Counted from the stretch's first letter, positions 54,545 to 63,238 are shown. The stretch is 64,000 nt of DNA from Chelatococcus sp. HY11 (GCF_018398335.1 NZ_JAHBRX010000001.1:1240001-1304000); one strand, 5' to 3'. Translations and numbers: made by a program. Notes: generated by a model from the letters alone, not told the origin.

Positions 54545-54841
54545 TCAGGAGCGCAGTTGAACCAGGCACGCGCCCGCGGCTTCAGCCGCCGGACGGGCAT
54601 CACCACGGGACACCTGTCCGGACATCACGAGGCTGCGGGTCTCATCAGTGATCAAGCCGCGCAGATCGGCCGTTGCGGCGGCCTGCGGCGCGACCTTGTT
54701 GTAGATGATCTGCCCGGGCTTGCCGAGCTTGGCCGCGCAGGCCGTGGCGCTGGCCTTATCCGCAAGGGCGGATGTCATCGCAAGAGACGAGCCTAGGACG
54801 AGCACGCATCCGACAGCGCTGCCGATGATTTGGCGGAACAT
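54545..54841 (-). CDS. Small exported protein of unknown function
   Basis: A 98-residue protein with a signal peptide (IIGSAVGCVLVLGSSLAMT, then SALA) and a helical mature part holding two cysteines (ATACAAKLG and AGACLVQLRS) that probably form a disulfide. LITDETRSLVMSGQVSRGDA is the central segment. No family I can name. The start follows GGGAG. It lies next to another small exported protein on the same strand. Confidence 0.7.
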   Translation of the reverse strand: MFRQIIGSAVGCVLVLGSSLAMTSALADKASATACAAKLGKPGQIIYNKVAPQAAATADLRGLITDETRSLVMSGQVSRGDARPAAEAAGACLVQLRS

Positions 54842-54867
54842 GATCAACTCCCGGATATTCTCGTATT

Positions 54868-55155
54868 TCAACGCACGCCGACCCGGTTGACCGGGCCGCC
54901 ACGGTTGATGGCGCTGCGCGGGCGCACGCCCGGCGCCCCGACGCCAACGCCCGGGCGCACACCGACACCCGGCGCTCCAACGCCAACACCGGGCCTCACG
55001 CCGATGCCGGGCGCGCCGACGCCGACCGGGCGCGCGACGCAGCCCTTCGGCACGCCAACCGTCTTGCAGTAGACAACGGCCTGGCTCGGGCTCGCAAGAC
55101 TGGTCCCGACAATTCCTGTCAGCGCGCCGAGGGCGGCGAGAATCCATGGTTTCAT
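54868..55155 (-). CDS. Small exported glycine/valine/proline repeat protein
   Basis: A 95-residue protein: a signal peptide (ILAALGALTGIVGTSLA), a short cysteine-bearing segment (VVYCKTVGVPKGCVARPVG), then a tandem repeat GVGAPGVGVRP of about 10 residues in three imperfect copies, ending NRGGPVNRVGVR. Similar short proteins are frequent in this bacterial order and have no known role. The start follows GGAGAAACAG. The repeat is also visible as 30-bp direct repeats in the DNA. Confidence 0.75.
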   Translation of the reverse strand: MKPWILAALGALTGIVGTSLASPSQAVVYCKTVGVPKGCVARPVGVGAPGIGVRPGVGVGAPGVGVRPGVGVGAPGVRPRSAINRGGPVNRVGVR

Positions 55156-55307
55156 CTGTTTCTCCACACCGGATGAGAAGTGGTAACGCCGGCTTCTCGC
55201 GATTGCATTGGCGGCCGTGGACAAACAATGGCAAAAATTGGTCTTATCCGTGGGCTCCGCTTCGCTCGCGTGCCAAGAGGAGCCCAAGAGGCACCTAAGA
55301 GGAGCCG

Positions 55308-56255
55308 ATGACGGAAGGACGTGATCTCGAGCAGCAGCGGGGAATCGAGCCGACAGCGGCCCGTATTGCCGCGCTGAAGAGTGATCCGCGTTTTTCAGCG
55401 GCTGTGCTGCGCTTCTCTGAGGCGGTCGCATCGCATTATCGCAATCACTGGCTTCTGAATCGTCTTTTGAACGATCGCGGCCGATTTCTGCTCGCCATGC
55501 TGGCGCTTGATCTGCACTACCACGGCGAAGGCAGCAAGGGCGCGCCGGGGTTGACGGCCGGGAAGCTCAAGGCCGCCTGCGTCTCCCATGGCGTCTGCAG
55601 CGCGGGGCGCGCCGGTTCGGTGCTCGCCACCATGAGGCTCTTCGGACTGCTCATGGAAGCGCGGGGACGCGACGGCCGCGAGCGACTTCTCATACCGACC
55701 GAGCGTCTTCTGGCGCTTCATCGCGAACGCTGGAGGAAGGTATTCGCGGCGGTTGCGGTTGTATTGCCGGAGGGCGAAGCCGCCGCGCGGCAACTCGAGA
55801 ACGAGCCGTTCATCGCGGCCTTCGTGCGCGAACTCATGCTTCGTTTTCGCGCCGGATTACGGCCGCTCGCATGGGCGCCGCAGCTATCTGTCTTTGCCGA
55901 GCGCGACGGCGGCATGATGATCGCGCTGCAACTCCTCGCGGCCTATCTGGCGAAGAGCGAGGGCTATGGCGGCGCGACAAAGGCTGATTTGACGATCGCC
56001 GGTATCGCCCAGCGCTATTCGGTCTCGCGTGCTCACGTGCTGGGCACGCTGCGCAGTGCGGAAGGCGCAGGTCTCATCCGGAGAATGCCCGACAATCGCA
56101 TCCTCGTGACGCCCCAGATGCTCGAGAGCTTCGATAATTTCTTCGCAGGTATCATTCTGCTGCAAGGGGATGCGATGAGAGGCGCCTTGTCGTCGCTGAA
56201 GCCGTTGCCGCCGTCCTCGCTCTCAAGACCCGCGATGGACAAGAGCCTGGCCTGA
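55308..56255 (+). CDS. Winged-helix protein, probable transcription regulator
   Basis: A 315-residue cytosolic protein. The C-terminal part looks like a MarR-type winged helix: TIAGIAQRYSVSRAHVLGTL, followed by EGAGLIRRMPDNRILVTPQM. The N-terminal half (LLNDRGRFLLAMLALDLHYH, LKAACVSHGVCSAGRAGSVL, LFGLLMEARGRDGRERLLIP) looks like a second, more divergent winged helix. The pair may be a tandem DNA-binding protein. No partner gene. The start ATG at 55308 follows AGAGGAG. Confidence 0.72.
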   Translation: MTEGRDLEQQRGIEPTAARIAALKSDPRFSAAVLRFSEAVASHYRNHWLLNRLLNDRGRFLLAMLALDLHYHGEGSKGAPGLTAGKLKAACVSHGVCSAGRAGSVLATMRLFGLLMEARGRDGRERLLIPTERLLALHRERWRKVFAAVAVVLPEGEAAARQLENEPFIAAFVRELMLRFRAGLRPLAWAPQLSVFAERDGGMMIALQLLAAYLAKSEGYGGATKADLTIAGIAQRYSVSRAHVLGTLRSAEGAGLIRRMPDNRILVTPQMLESFDNFFAGIILLQGDAMRGALSSLKPLPPSSLSRPAMDKSLA

Positions 56256-56484
56256 CCGCCTCAGTGTCTCACGGAAGTCGATCTTAGGCGCTCGTCATCC
56301 GCCGCTCCCGACCCGCTCCATACGATCGATGGAGATGCGCCGGCCGCCGTTCCCCGGGTGCTCCTTGGGGCGGCCTCGGAACCGAGATAACCTCGCCCGG
56401 AACAGCTGATGACGAGAAATCCTGCCTTGGCGAAACCGGTTGCTGGTAGTCTCAAATGGCATGGCTTCTTCCGGTGTCCGGAGG
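56256..56484. other. Gap after the winged-helix gene
   Basis: No gene, RNA or repeat recognised in about 230 bases; together with the following pseudogene and leader of tRNA-Pro it makes a 720-base stretch without an intact gene. Confidence 0.5.
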
Positions 56485-56724
56485 TAGCATCACGACCGCC
56501 TGTCAATCCCTCTGGTATCGCGATAGGCGAACTCGACATCGCCGAGATCCGCCAGGCCTTCTTTGGCCACCGGCAGTGGCTTCAGCTCGATCTGCGAGGG
56601 ATGGCGTCCGCCGGCCCGCGCGGAACGGGCCGCGCGCCAGCAATGCGGTACCCGCGGCCAGCATGGCGCCGCCCTGCATCATGCGGCGCCTGCTCGGGTC
56701 GATGACGCCTGAACCGTCGGCCAT
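56485..56724 (-). pseudogene. Remnant of a Tat-exported alpha/beta hydrolase
   Basis: The minus strand starts with a clean twin-arginine signal (DPSRRRMMQGGAMLAAGTALL after MADGSGVI, shown in parts). The frame then shifts near 56620 and continues as QIELKPLPVAKEGLADLGDV followed by EFAYRDTRG, which is the first strand and turn of an alpha/beta hydrolase (normally D-TGG-GEPVVLLH). It stops there, so the whole catalytic domain is missing. One frameshift and a deletion mark it as dead. Confidence 0.6.
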
Positions 56725-56977
56725 GTTGGATTTCCCCCTCTCGGTTGCGGCGATTGTGCCTCCGCCCTTGGTCACCAGAAGGTCCGGCACCGGGCGCGCC
56801 GGGTCAAACGACGAATGATTCCGCCCGCGTGAGGTTGGCTCACGGAAGACACCGCCGCTTTTCCGCGCTCTGATGCCGAGAGACTTGCTCGACGTGTCCG
56901 TTATGTTCTGTGGACATACGAATTCGGGCTTGCGCTCCGCCCCGAAAAATCCTACGTCATCAACGCCGTCGAGGCGT

Positions 56978-57055
56978 CGGAGCGTAGCGCAGTCCGGTTA
57001 GCGCACTAGTCTGGGGGACTAGGGGTCGTGGGTTCAAATCCCGCCGCTCCGACCA
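56978..57055 (+). tRNA. tRNA-Pro (anticodon GGG)
   Basis: Acceptor stem CGGAGCG/CGCTCCG, D-arm with GCGCAGTCCGGTTAGCGC, anticodon stem CTAGT/ACTAG with loop CTGGGGG (anticodon GGG at 57013-57015), T-arm GGGTTCAAATCCC, discriminator A and encoded CCA. An A-run follows; no integrase is seen downstream. Confidence 0.97.
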
Positions 57056-57483
57056 AAAAACCCTAATTAAATCAAATATTTATATGGGATTTGGCGAGCT
57101 GTTGCGGGCATGCCAGAGGCGAATAAAATCGGCCCTATGGGCGCCTGTGGGGCGCTAAACGCCCACAAGATTACCCACACCGTTTTCATGGTTCGTTCTA
57201 CCCGTCGCGTGGCGCGAAATGCGAGTGTCAGCGCGCAGAACATCAAACGTCAGTGCCTGAAGCGCTCGATTTCCGCTCTCTCACGGCGGCCCGCTGATGC
57301 TGAATTCCCGCACAGCTTTGGCGACACCATGCCCTCCGAAGGTTCGTTCAGCGACCTTGCCGCTGAAGGGCCGAAGGACAGGCGTTGGAGATAGAGAAAG
57401 CGGGCCGATCGCTTCCAAATCCGTGAGTGCGTCTGGCGCCTGCCCGCCCCATTCGTGCATCAACGCCAGAACCGCCCTCGTCC
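57056..57483. other. Gap downstream of tRNA-Pro
   Basis: About 430 bases. It starts AT-rich (57056-57090) and becomes GC-rich. I see no gene, no repeated tRNA 3' end and no integrase remnant. A small GGGGCG/CGCCC hairpin lies near 57150-57170. Confidence 0.45.
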
Positions 57484-57762
57484 CTATCGTTCGCCGAATG
57501 GAACAGCCGCGACATTGTCCGCGTTCTGCGGCAGCCCCCGCAATAAGGGCAGGACGCAATCATCCACCATGTGCCCACCATCACGCGCCAGAAGATCCGT
57601 CAAATGCGCGATCCTCTCCGCGACGGATTCCGGCGTGGACCACAGGCGCTCGATAGTCTGTACCAAAATGGGATCGCCGATATAAGAAACGATGGTCAAG
57701 CCCGCTTCCAGCTCGATCTCTAAACTGTCTCCATCGGCGCGAACGCGCGGATAGTTCCCCAT
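57484..57762 (-). CDS. Small protein of unknown function
   Basis: A 92-residue, acidic, soluble protein (YPRVRADGDSLEIELEAGLT, IVSYIGDPILVQTIERLWST, PESVAERIAHLTDLLARDGG). The sequence composition and a ribosome binding site GGAG nine bases before the ATG support a real gene. I recognise no domain. It has no close neighbour. Confidence 0.6.
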   Translation of the reverse strand: MGNYPRVRADGDSLEIELEAGLTIVSYIGDPILVQTIERLWSTPESVAERIAHLTDLLARDGGHMVDDCVLPLLRGLPQNADNVAAVPFGER

Positions 57763-58196
57763 TCCCCCAATCTCCCCAGATACTTATATCAGATAATAGA
57801 CCACCCCGCCCCCCCGAGGCAGTGCGCTACCGCATAGTTCACCTAGCAAAAACTGTACAAAGCAGTGAACAGCGATCACTGGACGTCCTGTTCAGGACGA
57901 TATGCCAAGGCCCGCGAGCGAGCCTTGAGCTGTATTCTCCGCACTGAAAATGTTAAATTCTTCGCGGGCTCATATGCGGCGAACCCATGCGTATAAAGCC
58001 TTTGAGCGGCACCCGCGCCATTTTCGGCTGCAAGGCGCGTTTCCGGAAAAGCCCGTCAGCTCACCCAACCCCCAGAGGTCTTGCTCGTCCCGAAATGTAA
58101 CATCTAGACCGGCAAGCCTCGACTCAGCCGCGAGACCATAGCCTCATTATGAGACAATTATGCCCCGTAATGGGATTCCGTTTCTGCGGGTAACTG
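57763..58196. other. Gap with a palindrome CGTCCTG-TT-CAGGACG
   Basis: About 430 bases without a supported gene. A 16-base palindrome stands at 57884-57899, and an overlapping TGAACAG/CTGTTCA pair spans 57866-57894. It may be an operator for the small gene at 57484, whose promoter would lie here. It does not match the alphaproteobacterial LexA box. Confidence 0.4.
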
Positions 58197-58643
58197 CTAG
58201 CGCGCGCGATCGGGCAGAATCTGCATCGGAGGGGCGAGTGGCGCAGTCCGGGGCGCCTGAGAGACCTGCGGCCGCGCGGGACGCGCCGCAGGTTGGGCCG
58301 GCGCTTCTACAGCCGCGTCATTGACTGATCCGGAAAAGGGGTCGAAATCTCCCGCATCCCGGGCCTCACGGGTCGGTCCATTCCCCCCAGCGGAGCGGCC
58401 AAGACATCCGGAGCAAATTCCCATAACGGCCCGGCGGGCCGCCTGATTACGGCGCTCCATTTTATCGTCGAGCGCCTTCAACGCCGCATCCGCCTTTGCA
58501 TGAAAGGCCTTTTGCTCCGCCGTTTCATTCTCGACACCGCCCTTCTCCGATGGAGAAGGGGTCAGGGGCGCGGCCTGCGCAGGCGAAAAACCGATCGCCA
58601 GGATCGTCAGCACAGCGGCATTGAACAAACAACGCTTCAACAT
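58197..58643 (-). CDS. Exported proline/alanine-rich protein of unknown function
   Basis: A 148-residue protein with a signal peptide (FNAAVLTILAIGFSPAQAAP), a helical charged middle (QKAFHAKADAALKALDDKME), a cysteine pair GICSGCLG and a long proline/alanine tail (EAPAQPAARPARPQVSQAP). The start at 58643 follows GAGAG. No domain recognised; the CxxC-like pair could be redox-active or bind a metal, which is speculation. The 319 bases to the next gene show nothing else. Confidence 0.65.
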   Translation of the reverse strand: MLKRCLFNAAVLTILAIGFSPAQAAPLTPSPSEKGGVENETAEQKAFHAKADAALKALDDKMERRNQAARRAVMGICSGCLGRSAGGNGPTREARDAGDFDPFSGSVNDAAVEAPAQPAARPARPQVSQAPRTAPLAPPMQILPDRAR

Positions 58644-58962
58644 GGCACTCTCGCGAACCCGCCGTCGGCGGTGAAACAAACAGCGCAGCGCGCGCCCTTG
58701 ACTGGCGCGTCGACCCAATCGGGTCATGGGCGGCAGCGGGTTATCGGACCATCCGATCCCCCTCTGCCAGTCAACCATGGCTTTGCCATGGCAGGGACGC
58801 CTTACTTCGGCCAATCGCCAGCCTGTTGCAAAGAATGCAGCACGATATGTCAAACTTTTTTTAACGACGCCTCCAATCCTGTGTCTGGTTCAGGAACGAT
58901 AACTGCTGTATGGAGGCGCAGAAAATTGTGCCGAAGGCACGTCCTAAAGAGGTTATAGCGTT

Positions 58963-59298
58963 TTGAAGAGCGTAAAGGGTGCATCGTTCGCAGACCGGCT
59001 GTCGTCCGCAGCAGCAGCCAAGAAGGCCCTCGCGGCCTCTTTCCAGAAAAAGATCAGCGACCCGGAATTGGCCGAACGCCGCTCCGCGAATCTCGCTGTC
59101 GCAAAGGAACGCGAGGAACGACTTGCGCAGCGGCAGGCCGAAAAGCTGGCAGAGGAAGAGCGCCGTGCTGCCGAAGAGGCCGCTTCGGCAATAGCTCGCT
59201 CCACGGAAGAGGCGGCCGCCAAGGAGAAGTTGCTCGCGGACCAGAAGGCCGCTCGCGACGCGCGCTACGCCGCACGCAAGGCGCGTCAGCGCTCCTGA
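58963..59298 (+). CDS. DUF6481 family protein
   Basis: A 111-residue, highly charged, alanine-rich helical protein (SVKGASFADRLSSAAAAKKA, EREERLAQRQAEKLAEEERR). It is predicted to be one long coiled coil. This matches the small DUF6481 family of alphaproteobacteria, of unknown role. The start is a TTG at 58963, preceded by AGAGG; no ATG is available near. Confidence 0.72.
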   Translation: MKSVKGASFADRLSSAAAAKKALAASFQKKISDPELAERRSANLAVAKEREERLAQRQAEKLAEEERRAAEEAASAIARSTEEAAAKEKLLADQKAARDARYAARKARQRS

Positions 59299-59721
59299 TT
59301 CTCAGCCTCGTTTCTTTTGAAATTTCCAGCTTCGCGTTTTCTGGCAGAGAGGCGCCGCAGGCGTGCCACGGCGTCCTTGCCTGCCAGGCCTGTTCAGCCT
59401 TGAAGTCGCCGGCAATCGCCACCGCCTCAAGGGGCAAGCGGTCGCTTGGCCTCTCCCGCGACGCGAGCCCTTCCGGCAACATTGACGCGTCGCCGCGCTT
59501 GCCTATCGCGATGGCCGCTTCTATCCGGAAGCCCTCAGGGACGCCGAGGTTTCTGGGGCATTCTCGTGATCGAAGACCCGTCATCGCGTGACTATGCAAC
59601 CGCGCAGTGTTCCCCGAAGCGCCTGAAAGCCCCAGGTCGCTCCGGCATCCTGCAGGCTCAAACATGGAATTAGGTCTGACGTCTACGCTCACGACGCCCC
59701 CTTTTCCTTGTGCGCAGGGCC
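59299..59721. other. Gap with decayed-looking sequence
   Basis: About 420 bases between the DUF6481 and DUF2239 genes, which converge. Several short rightward frames (59400-59591, 59446-59673) have coding-like composition but match nothing I know and lack starts. It may hold a decayed gene. Confidence 0.35.
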
Positions 59722-60324
59722 TCACAAGACGCTCGTATCACCCCATGCAAGCCGGCCTATGTGCTGCCGAACGTCGACGGGCCAGTCGCGGGTGATAGCC
59801 TCGAATTGCGCCCGATCGGGCTTGAACAGAGCCCGTGCCGCCTCCTCGAAGCCAGGCCAGTTTCCTGCCATTGTGGCCATGAAGCGATATGCGCGGTCGC
59901 GACCAGCCCGAGACCCTGCCTGGCCATCATCGTCCCGGCGTGCGGCCTCGACAAGACGGCGCAAGGTCTGCGAGGCGCCGCCGGGCTGTGTCGCCAACCA
60001 GTCCCAATGGCGTGGCAACAGGGTGACCTCGCGCGCGACAACACCGAGTTTCGGCCGTCCGCGACCGCGCTCACCCACGACCGATGGGGCTGTGATGTCC
60101 GGCGTGACAGCCGTTGCGGCGTAGCGCCCGACAACATCGGAAGCCGAGCCGCGCAGATCGAGGTCGACAACCTGCCCGCTCATGTCGTCGAAGGTCAGAA
60201 TATCAGCGTCGGGGTTGCTCGCGACGGCGGCATGCACCGCGAGCGCGACGTCGACACGCGCTCCTCGGGCCAAAAGGCCCCCGCCATCGAAAGCCGTCAA
60301 ACGGCTAGAGTCGGATTGGGACAT
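59722..60324 (-). CDS. DUF2239 family protein
   Basis: A 200-residue cytosolic protein. Family marks: LTAFDGGGLLARGARVDVAL near the start, ILTFDDMSGQVVDLDLRGS, RGRPKLGVVAREVTLLPRHW, DWLATQPGGASQTLRRLVEA and YRFMATMAGNWPGFEEAARA. The RGRPKLGVVAREVTLLPRHW segment has an AT-hook-like RGRPK. Function is unknown. The start at 60324 follows GGAGATC. It is divergent from a GIY-YIG nuclease gene over a shared inverted operator pair. Confidence 0.88.
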   Translation of the reverse strand: MSQSDSSRLTAFDGGGLLARGARVDVALAVHAAVASNPDADILTFDDMSGQVVDLDLRGSASDVVGRYAATAVTPDITAPSVVGERGRGRPKLGVVAREVTLLPRHWDWLATQPGGASQTLRRLVEAARRDDDGQAGSRAGRDRAYRFMATMAGNWPGFEEAARALFKPDRAQFEAITRDWPVDVRQHIGRLAWGDTSVL

Positions 60325-60355
60325 GACGATCTCCAAGCATCAACGGCGCCACTTA

Positions 60356-60393
60356 TACCCGGATAAAATCATCTTGCAAATATTATCCGGGTA
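60356..60393. promoter_or_regulatory. Paired operator TACCCGGATAA / TTATCCGGGTA between DUF2239 and GIY-YIG genes
   Basis: Two perfect 11-bp inverted arms at 60356-60366 and 60383-60393 with 16 bases between. Each arm is itself nearly palindromic (TA-CCGG-TA core), so each could bind a dimer. It covers the region where both divergent promoters must lie, so one regulator probably controls both genes. Confidence 0.75.
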
Positions 60394-60431
60394 AAATATT
60401 GAGCCGTGAAATTTCACGCGGAGATGTCGAC

Positions 60432-60767
60432 ATGAATCGTGAGGAACGGAAGGCGCTCGTCGCCGCCTACAAGGAACGAAAGACCGTTACTGGGCTCTAT
60501 GCTATTGAATGCACGGCGACTGGAGCCCATTGGGCGGGACGCGCGCCGGACATCTCGACCATCTGGAACAGGCTTGAATTCACTTTGGGGCAAGGGCTGC
60601 ACCGGCACAGCGGACTGCAAGCCGCTTGGCATGCCCATGGAGGGCACGCATTCCGCCTCAGAATCCTCGAGACAGTGGACGACGACATGCCGTCTTTCGC
60701 CGCCGAACGCCTGCTCCGCGAACGGCTCGCCCATTGGTGCGCGGAATTGAACGCCGAGCGGCTTTAA
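60432..60767 (+). CDS. GIY-YIG nuclease family protein
   Basis: A 111-residue protein of the small GIY-YIG group. The first motif reads TGLYAIECTATGAHWAGRAP (the GIY is GLY and the YIG is WAG), with the conserved arginine in WAGRAPDISTIWNRLEF and the glutamate in FAAERLLRERLAHW. The family normally cuts DNA; with these substituted motifs activity is uncertain. The start follows GGAGATG. Divergent from DUF2239, with which this type is often paired. Confidence 0.82.
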   Translation: MNREERKALVAAYKERKTVTGLYAIECTATGAHWAGRAPDISTIWNRLEFTLGQGLHRHSGLQAAWHAHGGHAFRLRILETVDDDMPSFAAERLLRERLAHWCAELNAERL

Positions 60768-60783
60768 TGCCGGTATGTTAGCC

Positions 60784-61269
60784 TCACACAAAACCGATCC
60801 ATCGCCCGGCGATGAGAACGAGCAACCAGAGCATGGCCGAAGCCGCGGCGCGCAGGCGCACAGCCATTGTCACGCGCGCGCCGCGCAAGGCTGCCTGAAA
60901 ATCCCGACTGCGGTGCTGAACGAAAACATTGACGAGTGCAACTGCAAGCAGCACGAGCTTCGCCATGAAGGCCGGATTGCGGGCGTATTCGGCAGGACGC
61001 ACGCTGAACAGCCACAGCCCCGTCGCGATGGCGAGCACGACACCCGTCGCCGCCACGCGGGACAGGAAAGGACCGATAACGGCGAGCGACGTTGCGCGAC
61101 TGAAGCCCATCAGCCGGAGATCGAGCGGCAGGATGCCTCCCAGGACGAGCCCGATCGACAGGATATGGGCGGCATTGACAAAGAGATAGGCCGTGCCCGA
61201 GCTCTGCAGCCACACCGCGCCCGGCCATGTTCCCATCCAGGCGAGTATCGGTCCAAACAAAGATTCCAC
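60784..61269 (-). CDS. Membrane protein paired with a DUF6152 protein
   Basis: A 161-residue protein with four hydrophobic helices (AYLFVNAAHILSIGLVLGGI, ATGVVLAIATGLWLFSV, FMAKLVLLAVALVNVFVQ, AMLWLLVLIAGRWIGFV). A histidine in the first helix (NAAHILS) and HRSRDFQ resemble sites in DUF2214/DUF6644-like proteins; I give that only as a guess. It starts 8 bases after the DUF6152 gene, so the two are one unit, perhaps for metal or haem handling at the membrane. Confidence 0.72.
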   Translation of the reverse strand: MESLFGPILAWMGTWPGAVWLQSSGTAYLFVNAAHILSIGLVLGGILPLDLRLMGFSRATSLAVIGPFLSRVAATGVVLAIATGLWLFSVRPAEYARNPAFMAKLVLLAVALVNVFVQHRSRDFQAALRGARVTMAVRLRAAASAMLWLLVLIAGRWIGFV

Positions 61270-61277
61270 GCGATGGA

Positions 61278-61673
61278 TCAGTTCGTCTGAATCCGCTCGG
61301 GATACATATCGTAATTCTTGCCGGCAATAACGATGCGCACCGCCTTCATATGCATCTTGCTGTGGTCGCGGTGTCGGTTGCCGATGGCCGTGATGGCATC
61401 ACCCACCTTTGCCGTGTTACCGGTGAAACCGGAACGAGCCGTTTGGCTCGGATTGCCGAGGTCAACCTGCCACACGGCACCATCCGCTGCCTTGACGTGC
61501 AGCATCGGATGTGGCGGCGCCATAGCGATCGACTGGATCTGGCCCTTCAGCTCAATCTGATCGCCATCGGCCCATGACCAGCCATGATGTGCAGCGGCTG
61601 GAACAATAACAGCCGCCACGGTCCCCACGACGGCGAGCCCCAGAAACACGCGCCTCTGTGCCAGTGATACCAT
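61278..61673 (-). CDS. DUF6152 family exported protein
   Basis: A 131-residue protein with a signal peptide (VFLGLAVVGTVAAVIVPAAA) cut before HHGWSWAD. The mature part is a small beta-barrel (IELKGQIQSIAMAPPHPMLH, VWQVDLGNPSQTARSGF, AITAIGNRHRDHSKMHMKAV). Histidines and methionines (HHGW, PHPMLH, HRDHSKMHM) suggest copper or other metal binding, an inference. The start at 61673 follows GGGAG. Coupled with the membrane protein downstream. Confidence 0.82.
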   Translation of the reverse strand: MVSLAQRRVFLGLAVVGTVAAVIVPAAAHHGWSWADGDQIELKGQIQSIAMAPPHPMLHVKAADGAVWQVDLGNPSQTARSGFTGNTAKVGDAITAIGNRHRDHSKMHMKAVRIVIAGKNYDMYPERIQTN

Positions 61674-61789
61674 GACCGCGTTCTCCCGCATTGCCTGTGG
61701 TCCGTGATCACCTGGTCCTGACCACCGCCCCAATATGCCCTGATACGGAAGAAGCTGTCTTCAAAAGCGCGTCATGCTAGCCCGCGATG

Positions 61790-63238
61790 CTATTCTTGCC
61801 GCTCTGATGCCGCCACGATGACGCGGTTTCTGCCAGCCGCTTTGGCGGCGTACAGGGCATTGTCGGCGACCAGCAGCAGGTGGTCGATGCCCGGGTGGCT
61901 CGATCGAGAAGATCCGCACCCTATCGACACGGTCGCCGCGACGGGGCGCCCATCCGCCAAAACAACGCGCTCGGACGCGAACAAGGTCCGAATTCGCTCG
62001 GCGATCCCAAGGGCTTCCTCGGCGGTACAGTCGGCCAGGACGATCGCGAATTCTTCCCCTCCCAACCGCCCGAAAATATCCGAGTTGCGCAGGCAGCCGG
62101 ATCCGCAGCGGGCGAACGCGGCCAGGACCGTGTCACCAGCCGCATGCCCAAACGTATCGTTGATGCTTTTGAAGTGATCGATATCCGCCATCAGGACAGC
62201 TAACGGCCGTGCGTTGCGCGTCGATTCCGAAACAAGCGCGGATGCCTTGTCCCGGAAAGCACTCCGATTGAGAAGGCCGGTCAACTGGTCGTGCTCGGCC
62301 AACCGCTTGAGCCGATCAAGAAGCTCATTTCGCGTTGCCATGACGCTGGCAACTGTAATCGGCGCCAGCGCCATCAACATGACACCGATACGGATCGACA
62401 TCAGAGCATGCTGCGCGTCGTTGTCGACGGCGATGGGAAGATACCCGTTTGAAATGGCGAGAAGAATCCAGAAGCTAAACAAGAATGTCAGCGCTGAGGT
62501 GACGAACAGACTATAGGTTAACGCGCACCATAGAAGCGCCGGCGCGGGAAAGGCCATGGCTCCCGGCCCGCCGACGAGCACCGAGGCAGCGGCAGAACCT
62601 ATCAGCGCAAGGACAGGCCAGATCGAGGCCAGTCTAACATGCCTTGGAAAAGCCGACTTGCGTAAGCCCTGCCATGTTATATCGGGAAAGCTCAGCACAA
62701 GCGGTAGTATCGCCATGAAGTTGACGAGCTCGGTCGCGAACCAGAAAGTCCAGCCAGACGCGGCTCCCTTGCCGAACAAGATCGGATTAGCGACTGCACC
62801 TATGACACCAGCCGCTGCCGCCGCAATAGCCGTTATGACCACCAAATACATAACCGACAGCGGGCGACGGAGGCGTCTGTACTGCTCATCGAGCCGGGAA
62901 AACAGCGCAAACCCAACGCCGACGCCGAACAAATTCGCAGCTGAAAGTAGAAGTGTCGAAAGCAACGTACCGCCGGTTACAAGATCAGCGGCAACATATC
63001 CAAGCGCTGCCGCTATCCACCCCGAGGGTCTCGCCAAGCCCTGAAAACGCACCATCAAGCCGAGCAAGATAGCGTTTGCCGGCCAGAATGCCGCCAGATC
63101 TCCGACAGGACGCGTCAATATTCCGAAAAGCGAAGCAGCAAAAACGCCAGACAATACGACAATAGCCGCCCTTATATCCGCGGTCTTTGCCCCATCGAAC
63201 TCCCTGCCTGGGCGAAGCCCTGGTGCGCGGGTTTGCAT
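61790..63238 (-). CDS. Diguanylate cyclase with MASE1 membrane sensor (GGDEF)
   Basis: A 482-residue inner-membrane protein. The first 300 residues hold eight or more helices of the MASE1 type (FWPANAILLGLMVRFQGLAR, WTFWFATELVNFMAILPLVL). The GGDEF domain follows: HDQLTGLLNRSAF near residue 320, DIDHFKSINDTFGHAAGD, and the active loop FGRLGGEEFAIVLAD (GGEEF, active form). It makes cyclic di-GMP in response to an unknown signal. No EAL domain is present. The allosteric I-site RxxD is not obvious. Confidence 0.93.
   Translation of the reverse strand: MQTRAPGLRPGREFDGAKTADIRAAIVVLSGVFAASLFGILTRPVGDLAAFWPANAILLGLMVRFQGLARPSGWIAAALGYVAADLVTGGTLLSTLLLSAANLFGVGVGFALFSRLDEQYRRLRRPLSVMYLVVITAIAAAAAGVIGAVANPILFGKGAASGWTFWFATELVNFMAILPLVLSFPDITWQGLRKSAFPRHVRLASIWPVLALIGSAAASVLVGGPGAMAFPAPALLWCALTYSLFVTSALTFLFSFWILLAISNGYLPIAVDNDAQHALMSIRIGVMLMALAPITVASVMATRNELLDRLKRLAEHDQLTGLLNRSAFRDKASALVSESTRNARPLAVLMADIDHFKSINDTFGHAAGDTVLAAFARCGSGCLRNSDIFGRLGGEEFAIVLADCTAEEALGIAERIRTLFASERVVLADGRPVAATVSIGCGSSRSSHPGIDHLLLVADNALYAAKAAGRNRVIVAASERQE

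Noticed and set aside
57866-57899. Palindrome CGTCCTG-TT-CAGGACG as an SOS (LexA) box
   Set aside because: Alphaproteobacterial LexA boxes are direct GTTC-N7-GTTC repeats; this one does not fit.
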